DNA from: Dermabacteraceae bacterium TAE3-ERU5
Lineage (GTDB): Bacteria; Actinomycetota; Actinomycetes; Actinomycetales; Dermabacteraceae
Direction of reading: 5' to 3'
DNA length: 64,000 nt
Assembly: GCA_019218375.1 (NCBI GenBank)
Contig: JAHUUK010000008.1
Coordinates: 45,030 to 109,029 of the forward strand
Part shown: in pieces, positions 55,534 to 64,000 of the stretch
Layout: the number at the start of each line of letters is the position of its first letter
Numbering within the stretch: position 1 is the first letter of the stretch
The notes under the pieces: model-generated
The model's input: only the letters and a program-made list of their open reading frames with translations
What the model was told of the DNA's origin: nothing
Database searches by the model: none
Position numbers and translations under genes: made by a program

Positions 55534-55748
55534 AGCCACCAGTTCATCACACGCGGGAGGCCCCAGGCCGGGAAAGACGGTCACATTTCGCTTGCAAATG
55601 CCGCGCCCGGCTTCGGCCGACAGGCGTCTGCCTCCCCCACCGGTTACTTCCGGGACCCGCCCCGCCACCGCCCCGGTGGTTACGCCCACCCGGCCCCGCG
55701 TAGACTTAGCTGGTAGAGCTATATACGCCAATCAGCATGCGAGGAATC

Positions 55749-58709
55749 ATGAGCGAAGCACCGCACCGTTATACCGCCGAACTGGCGGGGCGGATCGAGG
55801 AACGCTGGCAGGCCGAATGGGAAAGCAGCGACGCGTTTGCCGCCGCTAACCCGGAGGGCGCGCTGGCGGGGCCGGTCAGTGACGAAAAGATGTTCATCAT
55901 GGACATGTTCCCCTACCCGTCCGGTAAGGGGCTTCACGTCGGCCATCCCCTCGGCTACATCGCCACCGACGTGGTGGCGCGCCACGCACGCATGCTTGGC
56001 AAGAACGTGCTTTACACGATGGGTTACGACGCTTTCGGCCTACCCGCCGAGCAGTTCGCGGTGCAGACCGGCACACATCCGCGCGTCTCCACCCTGGACA
56101 ACATCGAGACCATGGCCGCGCAGCTGCGCCGAATCGGCCTCTCGCACGATCCGCACCGCCGCCTGGCCACCATCGACCCGGAATACGTGAAGTGGACGCA
56201 GTGGGTATTCCTGCAGATCTTCAACTCCTGGTACGACCCGGACTTTAAGAACGAGGACGGCACGGTGGGCCGCGCCCGCCCGATCAGCGAGCTGAAGGGC
56301 GCGATCCAGGATCGCGACGTCGATCCGTGGGCGCTCGCGGAACGCCTCGGCGTGGAGCTGCCCGAGTACTGGGTCGGCCGTAAGCCCGCCGAAGAGCACT
56401 GGAACCCGGAGCACGACACCCCGTTTGACTGGCTGGTGCAGTACGACCCGGAGCACATGCAGGAGCTGGTGGATTCGTTCCGCCTGGCATACCTGTCGGA
56501 AACCCCCGTCAACTGGTGCCCCGGACTCGGCACGGTGCTGGCGAACGAGGAGGTCACGGCCGAGGGCCGCTCCGAGCGCGGCAACTTCCCCGTATTTAAG
56601 AAGAAGCTGCGCCAGTGGAACATGCGCATCACGGCCTACGCCGATCGTCTGGCCGACGACCTCGACCACGTGGACTGGCCCGAGGCGATCAAGGCGATGC
56701 AGCGCAACTGGATCGGCCGCTCGCATGGCGCGCAGGTCACTTTCCAGATCGATCGCCCCGAAGGGGGCGAATTCGAGGTGTTCACGACGCGCGTGGATAC
56801 CCTGTTCGGCGCTACTTTCTGCGCGCTAACCCCGACCCATCCGCTGCTGGCCGACCCCGCCTCCCTGCCCGCGCAGTGGCCTGCCGACGTGCCCGAGGTG
56901 TGGCGCGGTGGCGCGGCCACCCCGGCCGAGGCCGTCGCCGCCTATCAGGCGCAGGCCGCCGCTAAGAGCGACGAGGAACGCACCGACGACGCGACCGAAA
57001 AGACGGGCGTGTTCACCGGCCTGTACGCCACCAATCCGATGGATGGCCGCCGCATCCCGGTGTTCGCCGCCGATTACGTGCTGGCCGGTTACGGCACCGG
57101 CGCGGTGATGGCGGTTCCCGCCGAGGACGAGCGCGACTGGGATTTCGCGGAGAAGTACCAGATCGAGGTGATCCGCACCGTGCAGCCTCCCGCCGATTTC
57201 GCGGGCGGCGCGTACACGGGCGACGGTGTCAAGATCAACTCTGCGAGCGACAAGCTGGACCTGAACGGCATGAGCATCGCCGAGGCGAAGCAGCGCGCAA
57301 CCGAGTTCGCCGAGGCAGAGGGCTTCGGCCGCGCCAAGACCACCTATCGTCTGCGCGACTGGCTGTTCTCGCGCCAGCGTTACTGGGGCGAGCCGTTCCC
57401 GATCGTTTACGACGAGGCCGACCCGACCACGCCTATCGCCCTGCCCGCTGAGCACCTGCCGGTGGACCTGCCCGAGGTGGACGACTTCTCCCCGCGCACG
57501 TTCGATCCGTTGGATGCCGACAGCGAGCCGCAGACCCCGCTTTCGCGCAACCGCGATTGGGATCGGGTCACGCTCGACCTCGGTAACGGCGAACGCACCT
57601 ACCTGCGCGAAACCAACACGATGCCTAACTGGGCCGGTTCGTCCTGGTACGAGATTCGCTACATCGACCCGAGCGATACCAACGAGATCGTTTCGGCAGA
57701 GAACGAGAAGTACTGGCTCGGCCCGCGCGGAGAGGGCGATTTCGGCGGCGTAGACCTGTACGTCGGCGGCGTCGAACATGCCGTGCTGCACCTGCTGTAC
57801 GCGCGCTTCTGGCACAAGGTGCTGTTCGATCTGGGCCACCTTTCCAGCCGCGAACCGTTCAAGAAGCTGTTTAACCAGGGCTACGTGCAGGCCTACGCCT
57901 ACACCGATGCCCGCGGCGTGTACGTGCCCGCCGCCGACGTTGTGGAGGAGGAACGCGACGGCAAGACCGTGTTCCTCTACAACGGCGAAGAGGTCAAGCA
58001 GGAATACGGCAAGATGGGTAAGTCGCTGAAGAACATGGTGACGCCCGACGAGATGTGCGCCGAATACGGCGCGGACACCTTCCGCGTCTACGAGATGAGC
58101 ATGGGCCCGCTCGACATGTCCCGCCCGTGGGAGACGCGCGCCGTGGTCGGTTCCCAGCGCTTCCTGCAGCGCCTGTGGCGCCTGGCGGTGGATGAGGAGA
58201 CCGGCGAGCTGATCGTCAGCGACGAACCGGCCCCCGAAGCCACCCTGCAGGCGGTACACAAGACCATCGCCGGCGTGAGCGCCGACATGGAGGGCATGCG
58301 CTTCAACACCGTGGTGGCGAAGCTGATCGAGCTGGTCAACTTCCTCACCAAGCAGGCGGGCAGCGGGAAACGGATTTCCCGTGAGGCGATTGAGCCGCTG
58401 GTGCTGATGGTGGCCCCGCTCGCCCCCCACATGGCGGAGGAACTGTGGCAGCGCCTCGGTCACGAGGGCGGCATCGTGCGCGCACCCTACCCGGTTGCCG
58501 AGGAACGCTACCTGGTGGAGGAAAAGGTGACCTGCGTGATCCAGGTGCGCGGCAAGGTGCGCGCCTCCATCGAGGTCTCGCCCGATGTTTCCAAGGAAGA
58601 TCTGGAAAAGCAGGCGCTGGCGGTCGAAAAGATCCAGGCGCTGGTGGGCGATAACCCGATCCGTAAGGTGATCGTGGTGGCCCCGAAGCTGGTAAACGTG
58701 GTTATCTAA
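55749..58709 (+). CDS. leuS: Leucyl-tRNA synthetase
   Basis: This has 986 residues from the ATG at 55749, chosen because GAGGAATC immediately precedes it; an ATG four codons earlier lacks a site. The HIGH motif is HVGH ([11 protein letters not shown]), the KMSKS motif is KMGKS ([12 protein letters not shown]). The large insertion between them is the CP1 editing domain, which removes mischarged amino acids. A strong terminator follows. Confidence 0.97.
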   Translation: MSEAPHRYTAELAGRIEERWQAEWESSDAFAAANPEGALAGPVSDEKMFIMDMFPYPSGKGLHVGHPLGYIATDVVARHARMLGKNVLYTMGYDAFGLPAEQFAVQTGTHPRVSTLDNIETMAAQLRRIGLSHDPHRRLATIDPEYVKWTQWVFLQIFNSWYDPDFKNEDGTVGRARPISELKGAIQDRDVDPWALAERLGVELPEYWVGRKPAEEHWNPEHDTPFDWLVQYDPEHMQELVDSFRLAYLSETPVNWCPGLGTVLANEEVTAEGRSERGNFPVFKKKLRQWNMRITAYADRLADDLDHVDWPEAIKAMQRNWIGRSHGAQVTFQIDRPEGGEFEVFTTRVDTLFGATFCALTPTHPLLADPASLPAQWPADVPEVWRGGAATPAEAVAAYQAQAAAKSDEERTDDATEKTGVFTGLYATNPMDGRRIPVFAADYVLAGYGTGAVMAVPAEDERDWDFAEKYQIEVIRTVQPPADFAGGAYTGDGVKINSASDKLDLNGMSIAEAKQRATEFAEAEGFGRAKTTYRLRDWLFSRQRYWGEPFPIVYDEADPTTPIALPAEHLPVDLPEVDDFSPRTFDPLDADSEPQTPLSRNRDWDRVTLDLGNGERTYLRETNTMPNWAGSSWYEIRYIDPSDTNEIVSAENEKYWLGPRGEGDFGGVDLYVGGVEHAVLHLLYARFWHKVLFDLGHLSSREPFKKLFNQGYVQAYAYTDARGVYVPAADVVEEERDGKTVFLYNGEEVKQEYGKMGKSLKNMVTPDEMCAEYGADTFRVYEMSMGPLDMSRPWETRAVVGSQRFLQRLWRLAVDEETGELIVSDEPAPEATLQAVHKTIAGVSADMEGMRFNTVVAKLIELVNFLTKQAGSGKRISREAIEPLVLMVAPLAPHMAEELWQRLGHEGGIVRAPYPVAEERYLVEEKVTCVIQVRGKVRASIEVSPDVSKEDLEKQALAVEKIQALVGDNPIRKVIVVAPKLVNVVI

Positions 58710-58733
58710 GCGGCCAACGCCGTCGGATACGAA

Positions 58734-58776
58734 TAAGGGAGGGGTTCTCGGCCTATGGCCGGGAACCCCTCCCTTA
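58734..58776. terminator. Bidirectional terminator between leuS and clpB
   Basis: TAAGGGAGGGGTTC pairs with GAACCCCTCCCTTA, with an inner CGGCC/GGCCG around TAT. It ends both leuS and the convergent clpB. Confidence 0.88.
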
Positions 58777-58815
58777 ATTAATGCGTTCTACCCGAGACTG
58801 GGTACTAGCGCCGGT

Positions 58816-61422
58816 TTACTCCTGACCGGGCTGGACCGACAGTGCCAGTCCGTCCCCGTCCTCAGCCAGGCCGACCACAACGGTGTCCCCGTCGTGCACG
58901 GCCCCTTCCAGCACCAGGCGGGCCAGGGAGTCGCCGATCTGCTTTTGCACGAGCCGCTTGAGCGGACGCGCGCCGTAGAGCGGGTCGAACCCTTCGCTGG
59001 CCAGCCAGTCGGTAGCCGCAGCGGAAACGTCCAGCGTGATCCGGCGTTCGGCCAGGCGCTTGCCCACCTGCGCCACCTGGATGGTGACGATCCGGGCCAG
59101 ATCTTCCCTGGTGAGCGGGTCGAAGATAACGATGTCGTCCAGGCGGTTGAGGAACTCCGGTTTAAAGGAGGCCCGCACCACGCCCATCACGCGCTCGTGC
59201 TGCTGCGCCGTCTCCAGCTCGCCATCCTGCAGGAACTGCGCCCCCAGGTTGGAGGTCAGGATCAGGATGGTGTTGCGGAAGTCCACCGTGCGCCCCTGGC
59301 CGTCGGTCAGGCGACCGTCGTCCAGCACCTGCAGCAGGATGTCGAATACGTCCGGGTGAGCCTTCTCGATCTCATCCAGCAGGATCACGCTGTAGGGACG
59401 GCGGCGCACCGACTCGGTAAGCTGCCCGCCCTCTTCGTAGCCGACGTATCCGGGGGGCGCACCCACCAGGCGGGAAACACTGTGCTTCTCGCCGTATTCG
59501 GACATGTCGATCCGCACCAGGGCGCGCTCGTCGTCGAACAGGAACTGCGCAAGGGACTTCGCCAGTTCGGTCTTGCCGACGCCGGTCGGGCCGAGGAACA
59601 GGAACGAACCGGTGGGGCGGTTCGGGTCGGAGATACCGGCCCGCGCGCGGCGTACCGCGTCGGCCACCTCGGTTACGGCCCGCTGCTGACCGATCAGACG
59701 CTCACCGATGATGCTTTCCATGCTGAGCAGCTTTTGCGTTTCGGACTGCAGCAGGCGCCCGGCGGGGATACCCGTCCAGTTCGCCACCACTTCCGCGATG
59801 TCGTCGGGGCCGACCTTGTCGGCCACGAGCGGCTTCTCGTCACCCTCCTGCTTATCGTCGTTTTCTTCGGCGGCAAGCAGCTGCTTCTTCAGCTCGGGAA
59901 TGTCGGCGTAGAGGATCTTCGAGGCGGCCTCGAGGTCACCCTCGCGCTGCGCCCTGTCGGCCTGCATGCGCAGGTCCTCCAACTTCGCCTTCAGCTCACC
60001 GACCTTGTTCAGTCCGGCCTTTTCGCGCTCCCAGCGGGCCGAGAGCTCGTCGGCCTCCTCCTGCTTGTTGGCGAGCATTTCCCGCACGGAGGCGAGCTGC
60101 GCCTTGCTACCGGGATCGTCACTTCCGGCGAGCGCCAGCTCCTCCATCTTCAGCCTGTCCACGCTGCGGCGCAGGATATCCAGCTCAACGGGGCTGGAAT
60201 CCAGCTCCATGCGCTGGCGCGAAGCCGCCTCGTCTACCAGGTCGATGGCCTTGTCGGGAAGCTGCCTGCCGGTGATGTAGCGGTCAGAGAGGGAGGCCGC
60301 GGCGACCAGCGCGGCGTCGGTAATAGACACCTTGTGGTGCGCCTCGTACTTGTCCTTTAGGCCACGCAGGATCGTAATGGTGTCCTCCACGCTGGGTTCG
60401 CCCACGAACACCTGCTGGAAGCGACGCTCCAGGGCGGGATCCTTTTCGATCCGTTCGCGGTATTCGTCCAGGGTGGTGGCACCGACCAGGCGCAGCTCAC
60501 CGCGCGCCAGCATCGGCTTCAGCATGTTTCCGGCGTCCATCGAGCCGTCTCCGCTGCCGCCCGCGCCCACCATGGTGTGCAGTTCGTCGATGAAGGTGAT
60601 GATCTGCCCGTTGGAGGTGCGGATCTCGTCCAGGACGGCCTTCATGCGTTCTTCGAACTCACCACGGTACTTGGAACCGGCGACCATCGAGGAAAGATCG
60701 AGGGAGATCAGTTTCTTGCCGCGCAGGGATTCGGGGACGTCGCCCGCCACAATGCGCTGGGCCAGGCCCTCCACGACGGCGGTTTTACCGACGCCGGGCT
60801 CGCCGATCAGCACCGGGTTGTTCTTGGTGCGGCGACTCAGCACCTGCACCACGCGGCGGATCTCGCTGTCGCGCCCGATCACGGGGTCTAGCTTGCCCGC
60901 TTCGGCGGCGGCGGTCAGGTCTACACCGTACTTTTCGAGGCTCTTGAACGAGCCTTCGGGATTTTCGTTATTCATGTAGCTTCCTCCTCTCACCGCGGGC
61001 AGCGCCTCGCGCAGGGTTTCCGGGGTGATTGCGTATTTGTTTAGGGTGCGCGCGGCGGCGGTCTTGCCGCTGGCCACGCCAATTACTAGATGTTCGGTAG
61101 AGATGTATTCTTCGCCGCTGCGAGCCGCTTCTTTTCCGGCCGCTTCCAGCGCGTCATAGCCTGCCCCCACGAACGTCGGCCGGGCTGCCTGGCTGCCTTG
61201 CACGGTGGGCAGGGCGTCCAGCAGGGAGCGCGTTTCCGTCTCCAACTCAGCCAGGCGCGGGCCCGCCAGGTGGGCTATGAGCGCCCGCCCGATTCCGTCG
61301 GCCTGCCCGAGAAGCGCGGATAGCAGGTGTTCGGGGGCTATTTGTGGGTTGCTGCGCGCGGTGGCTTCTTCCGCTGCTGCCGCTACCGCTTCCTGTGAGC
61401 GGGTGGTGAATGTGAAGTCCAC
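58816..61422 (-). CDS. clpB: ClpB protein disaggregase
   Basis: This has 868 residues. ClpB works with DnaK to dissolve protein aggregates. The N-domain (1-150) is followed by the first AAA+ module (GEPGVGKTA), the middle coiled-coil domain (about 400-530, [17 protein letters not shown] to [14 protein letters not shown]) that defines ClpB, and the second module (GPTGVGKTE). The ATG at 61422 has AGGAG upstream. A HAIR operator lies 121 nt ahead, pointing to HspR control. No dnaK or hspR gene is in the window. Confidence 0.97.
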   Translation of the reverse strand: MDFTFTTRSQEAVAAAAEEATARSNPQIAPEHLLSALLGQADGIGRALIAHLAGPRLAELETETRSLLDALPTVQGSQAARPTFVGAGYDALEAAGKEAARSGEEYISTEHLVIGVASGKTAAARTLNKYAITPETLREALPAVRGGSYMNNENPEGSFKSLEKYGVDLTAAAEAGKLDPVIGRDSEIRRVVQVLSRRTKNNPVLIGEPGVGKTAVVEGLAQRIVAGDVPESLRGKKLISLDLSSMVAGSKYRGEFEERMKAVLDEIRTSNGQIITFIDELHTMVGAGGSGDGSMDAGNMLKPMLARGELRLVGATTLDEYRERIEKDPALERRFQQVFVGEPSVEDTITILRGLKDKYEAHHKVSITDAALVAAASLSDRYITGRQLPDKAIDLVDEAASRQRMELDSSPVELDILRRSVDRLKMEELALAGSDDPGSKAQLASVREMLANKQEEADELSARWEREKAGLNKVGELKAKLEDLRMQADRAQREGDLEAASKILYADIPELKKQLLAAEENDDKQEGDEKPLVADKVGPDDIAEVVANWTGIPAGRLLQSETQKLLSMESIIGERLIGQQRAVTEVADAVRRARAGISDPNRPTGSFLFLGPTGVGKTELAKSLAQFLFDDERALVRIDMSEYGEKHSVSRLVGAPPGYVGYEEGGQLTESVRRRPYSVILLDEIEKAHPDVFDILLQVLDDGRLTDGQGRTVDFRNTILILTSNLGAQFLQDGELETAQQHERVMGVVRASFKPEFLNRLDDIVIFDPLTREDLARIVTIQVAQVGKRLAERRITLDVSAAATDWLASEGFDPLYGARPLKRLVQKQIGDSLARLVLEGAVHDGDTVVVGLAEDGDGLALSVQPGQE

Positions 61423-61542
61423 TCCTGCTCCTTTCTGTCTTTCGGGCCGGTCGCGCCTTTGGCGCTACGGCGTCTTACGTCTATGACCATCCGTGGGCTT
61501 TCATCGCCTACGTTTGTCTGTCATCTTTCACAACGCAAGCCA

Positions 61543-61565
61543 AGTTGAGTCTATTCCACTCAACT
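61543..61565. promoter_or_regulatory. HAIR operator for HspR upstream of clpB
   Basis: AGTTGAGT-CTATTCC-ACTCAACT is an 8-bp perfect inverted repeat with a 7-nt spacer. It matches the HspR-associated inverted repeat (CTTGAGT-N7-ACTCAAG) at every core position. In Streptomyces and mycobacteria HspR represses dnaK and clpB from such sites. Confidence 0.88.
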
Positions 61566-61651
61566 CTCTTTGTGGTGCGGATTACATGCCGGGCTTAGAG
61601 TGCCCATCTCCTCAGGGCGACTATCCCACGAGAGGCCCCTCTATTCCCTTA

Positions 61652-61744
61652 ACGTTTGGGTGCACTTTTGGTTGCAGCTGACGTTTGGGTGCACTTTTGG
61701 TGGGTTAAACGGGGTTTTAATAGCGCTTAGTGCACCCAAACGTC
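61652..61744. repeat. Interspersed palindromic element, copy B
   Basis: Direct copies of ACGTTTGGGTGCACTTTTGG start at 61652 and 61681 (29 nt apart), with an inverted copy at 61729-61743 (48 nt after the second start). Both distances equal those of copy A, and GGTTAAA, TTTT and AGCG in the middle are shared. Differences between copies are spread over all codon positions, so it is not coding. Confidence 0.85.
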
Positions 61745-61767
61745 GCCGGGTGGAATTAACTGCGAAA

Positions 61768-61800
61768 AGTGCACCCGAACGTCAAGAGGCACCCAGACGT
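61768..61800. repeat. Degenerate inverted units flanking copy B
   Basis: AGTGCACCCGAACGT (61768-61782, one mismatch) and AGGCACCCAGACGT (61787-61800, one deletion and one mismatch) are further copies of the inverted unit. They extend the cluster beyond what copy A shows. Confidence 0.65.
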
Positions 61801-61936
61801 TGCGGGGGCGGAATTAAGCATCGAAATCGCGGCAGATAACGACTCTGCAAACACCGCGACACATACCAGCGGGTACTCGCTACGCGTCGTAAACTGGTAC
61901 AAGTTTCCCTAAATCCCCGACGTCAGGAGACGGCCG

Positions 61937-63727
61937 TTGAGCCCCGAGACGAACACCGAAGCCCCAAGGGTGGAGCTGCCCGATTGGACTAAGCAGTACG
62001 CGCCCGGCGTACCGGCTCAGATCGAGGTCCCGCAGGGAAGCCTGGCCGACATGTTCGACACCTCGGTGCGCACCTTCCGCCGCCGCCCCGCACTTTCCTT
62101 CTTCGGCAAGACCCTCAGCTACCGCGAACTGGGCGAACAGGTTTCCCGTGTTGCCCAGGCGCTGGTGCAGCGCGGCGTGAAGAAAGGCCACCGGGTAGCG
62201 ATGGTGCTGCCGAACTGCCCGCAGGCTGTAATCGCTTTTTACGCGATCCAGCGGATCGGCGCGGTTGCCGTCATGCACAACCCCCTCTACACGGGCCGCG
62301 AACTACGGCGCATGTTCGAAGATCACGCGGCCGACGTCGCGATCGTCTGGGCCAAGGCCGTGGAAACCATCCAGGACTTTCCGTACGACGTGCGCCCGCA
62401 CACCATCGTGAGCGTGGACCCGACCCAGGCCATGCCGCTAAAGACCAGGCTCGCCCTGCGCCTGCCGCTAAAGAAGGCCAAGGAGGCCCGCGAAGCGCTC
62501 ACCGCGAAGGTGCGCGGCGTGGTCGATTTCCGCGAGTTCGCCTCCGCCTCCCTACTCCCCGGCGTGCATCCCCGCCCGGATAACGACGATCCGGCGGCGG
62601 TCCTCTACACCTCCGGCACCACCGGCTACCCGAAGGGCGTCGTGCTGCGCCACCGTAACCTGCTGGCGAACGCCGTGCAGGGCGGGGCCTGGATGCCCGA
62701 CATTCGCCCCGGCAGGGAAACCTCTTACGCCGCGCTCCCGATCTTCCACGCTTTCGGCATGACGCTTTCCCTAATCTTCGGCATCTCCAAGGGCATGCAC
62801 CTGGTGTTGTTCCCGAAGCCGGAGATCGGCCTGGTGCTGAAAGAGATGCGCCGCCTGCCCGCCACGGTGCTCTACGCCGTGCCGCCGCTGTTCGACCGGA
62901 TCGCGAAAGCCGCCGCGGAAGAAGGCATTGCGCTCACCCAGATTCGTTACGCGCTTTCTGGCGCCATGACGCTCAGCGCCGACATCGCGGAACGCTGGGA
63001 GAAAGCCACCGGCCACATTCTGGTGGAGGGCTACGGCATGACGGAATCCTCCCCCGTCACGTTCGGTAACCCGTTCGGGGAGAACCGCCGCATTGGCTAC
63101 ATCGGCGTCCCCTTCCCCTCCACCGAGGTGCGCATCGTGGACGTGGACGACGCGAGCCGCGACGTGCCGCTCGGCGAGCCCGGCGAGCTGCTGGTGCGCG
63201 GGCCGCAGGTGTTTAGCGGCTACCTGCATCGCCCGGAGGAAACCGCGCAGGTGCTCACCGAGGACGGCTGGCTGCACACGGGAGACGTCGTAGCGATGGA
63301 AAGCGACGGCTTCGTGCGCGTCGTGGACCGCAAGAAGGACATCATCATCACGGGCGGCTTCAACGTCACCCCCAGCGAGGTCGAGCAGGTTCTCGATTCG
63401 CACCCGGCGGTAGAGAAATCCACCGTGGTGGCGCTGCCCGGCAAGGACAGCATCGACCAGGTGGCCGCAGCGGTAGTGCTGCTGCCGGGAGAAAAGCTGG
63501 GCGAAACGGTAGACCCGCAGGAACTGCGCAAATACTGCCGAGCCCGGCTCACCGGCTACAAGGTGCCGCGCAGCTTCCACCAGCTGGACGAGTTCCCGCA
63601 GTCGCTGATCGGCAAGATCCTGCGCCGCGAGGTGGCGAGCCTGCTAAAGCAGCAGAGCGAGGGCGCTACGGCCGCCCCTGCGCAGGACAACACGCCGGAT
63701 AACGCGCCGAATAGCGAAAAGCAGTAA
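61937..63727 (+). CDS. fadD: Long-chain fatty-acid-CoA ligase
   Basis: This has 596 residues from a TTG at 61937, supported by AGGAG 8 nt upstream. It activates fatty acids to acyl-CoA through an acyl-adenylate. All adenylation motifs are intact: LYTSGTTGYPKG, GYGMTESSP, WLHTGD, DRKKDIIITGGFNV and the catalytic lysine in GKILRRE. The C-terminal tail is Gln/Ala/Pro-rich. Chain-length preference cannot be read. Confidence 0.92.
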   Translation: MSPETNTEAPRVELPDWTKQYAPGVPAQIEVPQGSLADMFDTSVRTFRRRPALSFFGKTLSYRELGEQVSRVAQALVQRGVKKGHRVAMVLPNCPQAVIAFYAIQRIGAVAVMHNPLYTGRELRRMFEDHAADVAIVWAKAVETIQDFPYDVRPHTIVSVDPTQAMPLKTRLALRLPLKKAKEAREALTAKVRGVVDFREFASASLLPGVHPRPDNDDPAAVLYTSGTTGYPKGVVLRHRNLLANAVQGGAWMPDIRPGRETSYAALPIFHAFGMTLSLIFGISKGMHLVLFPKPEIGLVLKEMRRLPATVLYAVPPLFDRIAKAAAEEGIALTQIRYALSGAMTLSADIAERWEKATGHILVEGYGMTESSPVTFGNPFGENRRIGYIGVPFPSTEVRIVDVDDASRDVPLGEPGELLVRGPQVFSGYLHRPEETAQVLTEDGWLHTGDVVAMESDGFVRVVDRKKDIIITGGFNVTPSEVEQVLDSHPAVEKSTVVALPGKDSIDQVAAAVVLLPGEKLGETVDPQELRKYCRARLTGYKVPRSFHQLDEFPQSLIGKILRREVASLLKQQSEGATAAPAQDNTPDNAPNSEKQ

Positions 63728-64000
63728 CTCACGCACATCTAGATAACGCGCACATAGATAACGCGCGTTTAGCTGCCACACGCAGAGACCGGTGGGGGGC
63801 GGGGGGAACCACCCCCCCCCCCCCCCCCCAAAAATATATTAACATATTTAATGATGTAACCGAGTATTTAGAAAAAACCCAGTTTATAAAAACAACACCA
63901 AAACCAATTAAACAAACAAAAAAAACACAACACCGAAAGCGTAACCAAAAAATATGTAGTTTTACAAAAAAAAAAAAACGCAAAACGATTAGTGAAAAAA
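63728..64000. other. Low-complexity window end, likely assembly artefact
   Basis: After normal sequence to about 63810, GGTGGGGGGCGGGGGG is followed by 18 C (63812-63829) and then about 170 nt of AT-rich sequence with long A runs. The change from GC-rich to AT-rich is abrupt. No gene is supported. Confidence 0.8.

Larger units (their letters stand above)
61423..61936. other. Long intergenic region between clpB and the acyl-CoA ligase gene
   Basis: These 514 nt divide two divergent genes. The clpB side has the HAIR operator (61543-61565). The middle has copy B of the interspersed element and two degenerate inverted copies. The rest (61566-61651 and 61801-61936) shows no clear RNA or gene; short ORFs here arise from the repeat. 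Confidence 0.8.

Noticed and set aside
61493..61681. Short ORF upstream of fadD
   Set aside because: It runs through the HAIR operator and into the repeat and has no ribosome-binding site.
63792..63829. G-rich/C-rich hairpin as terminator of fadD
   Set aside because: The 18-C run and the sequence beyond it are probably artefacts, so the hairpin cannot be trusted.
63729..63983. Minus-strand ORF rich in Phe and Val
   Set aside because: It lies in the low-complexity end with homopolymer runs, which looks like an assembly artefact.

Overview
This is a high-GC actinobacterial chromosome segment, most likely from the Actinomycetaceae or a close relative. The main evidence is an Lsr2 protein, a PBP4-type dacB, a mycobacterial-type short ArgA, ClpC and ClpB paralogues, an HspR-type HAIR operator, and a gene order from ppa to lsr2 that matches Mycobacterium tuberculosis Rv3628 to Rv3597c. 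Species cannot be read from the sequence. Most genes are housekeeping, tightly packed, and often overlap by 4 nt (ATGA, GTGA).

Layout. 0-5 kb: the edge of a trhO gene, a lipoprotein, tRNA-Ala(CGC), and a molybdate-uptake locus (HTH-TOBE regulator, ModA, fused ModB-ModC) followed by an inositol-monophosphatase-like gene. 5-10 kb: a SepX/GlpR-like membrane protein, 5-formyl-THF cyclo-ligase, YibE/F, an FmdB-type zinc ribbon, a SAF-domain protein and MscL. 10-13 kb: clpC-argA. 13-16 kb: mqo and an aldose epimerase. 16-23 kb: a complete trp operon (trpE-G-D-CF-BA) with two gene fusions and a classical attenuator whose leader peptide has three tandem Trp codons. 23-37 kb: lsr2, a small membrane protein, lysS, panC, a DUF2520 dehydrogenase, two PH-domain membrane proteins, DUF3180, folBK, folP, folE, ftsH, hpt, tilS and dacB, then divergent ppa. 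38-45 kb: an EcsC-like protein, def, an MsiK-type ATPase, a DUF4032 protein, rlmB and cysS. 44.7-51 kb: a holin-superfamily protein, a LacI regulator, a degenerate acetyl-CoA-synthetase-like protein, sdaA, a DEAD-box helicase and panD. 51-53 kb: a HipBA-type toxin-antitoxin module. 53-64 kb: an S9 peptidase, leuS, clpB and a fatty-acyl-CoA ligase, ending in low-complexity sequence that looks like an assembly artefact.

Points that stand out. (1) A conserved intergenic element of about 93 nt, built on the 15-mer ACGTTTGGGTGCACT in direct and inverted copies with identical spacing, occurs twice (53.26 and 61.65 kb). (2) The trp operon lies between clpC and lsr2, which are neighbours in mycobacteria. 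Its TrpC-TrpF and TrpB-TrpA fusions and enterobacterial-style attenuator suggest acquisition by transfer. (3) An acetyl-CoA-synthetase-like protein lacks the P-loop and the whole C-terminal domain and is co-transcribed with a LacI regulator. (4) The HipBA module has an unusual HipB tail and palindromes over its promoter. No single locus is clearly a wholly new system. The repeat element is the best candidate for something not yet described.
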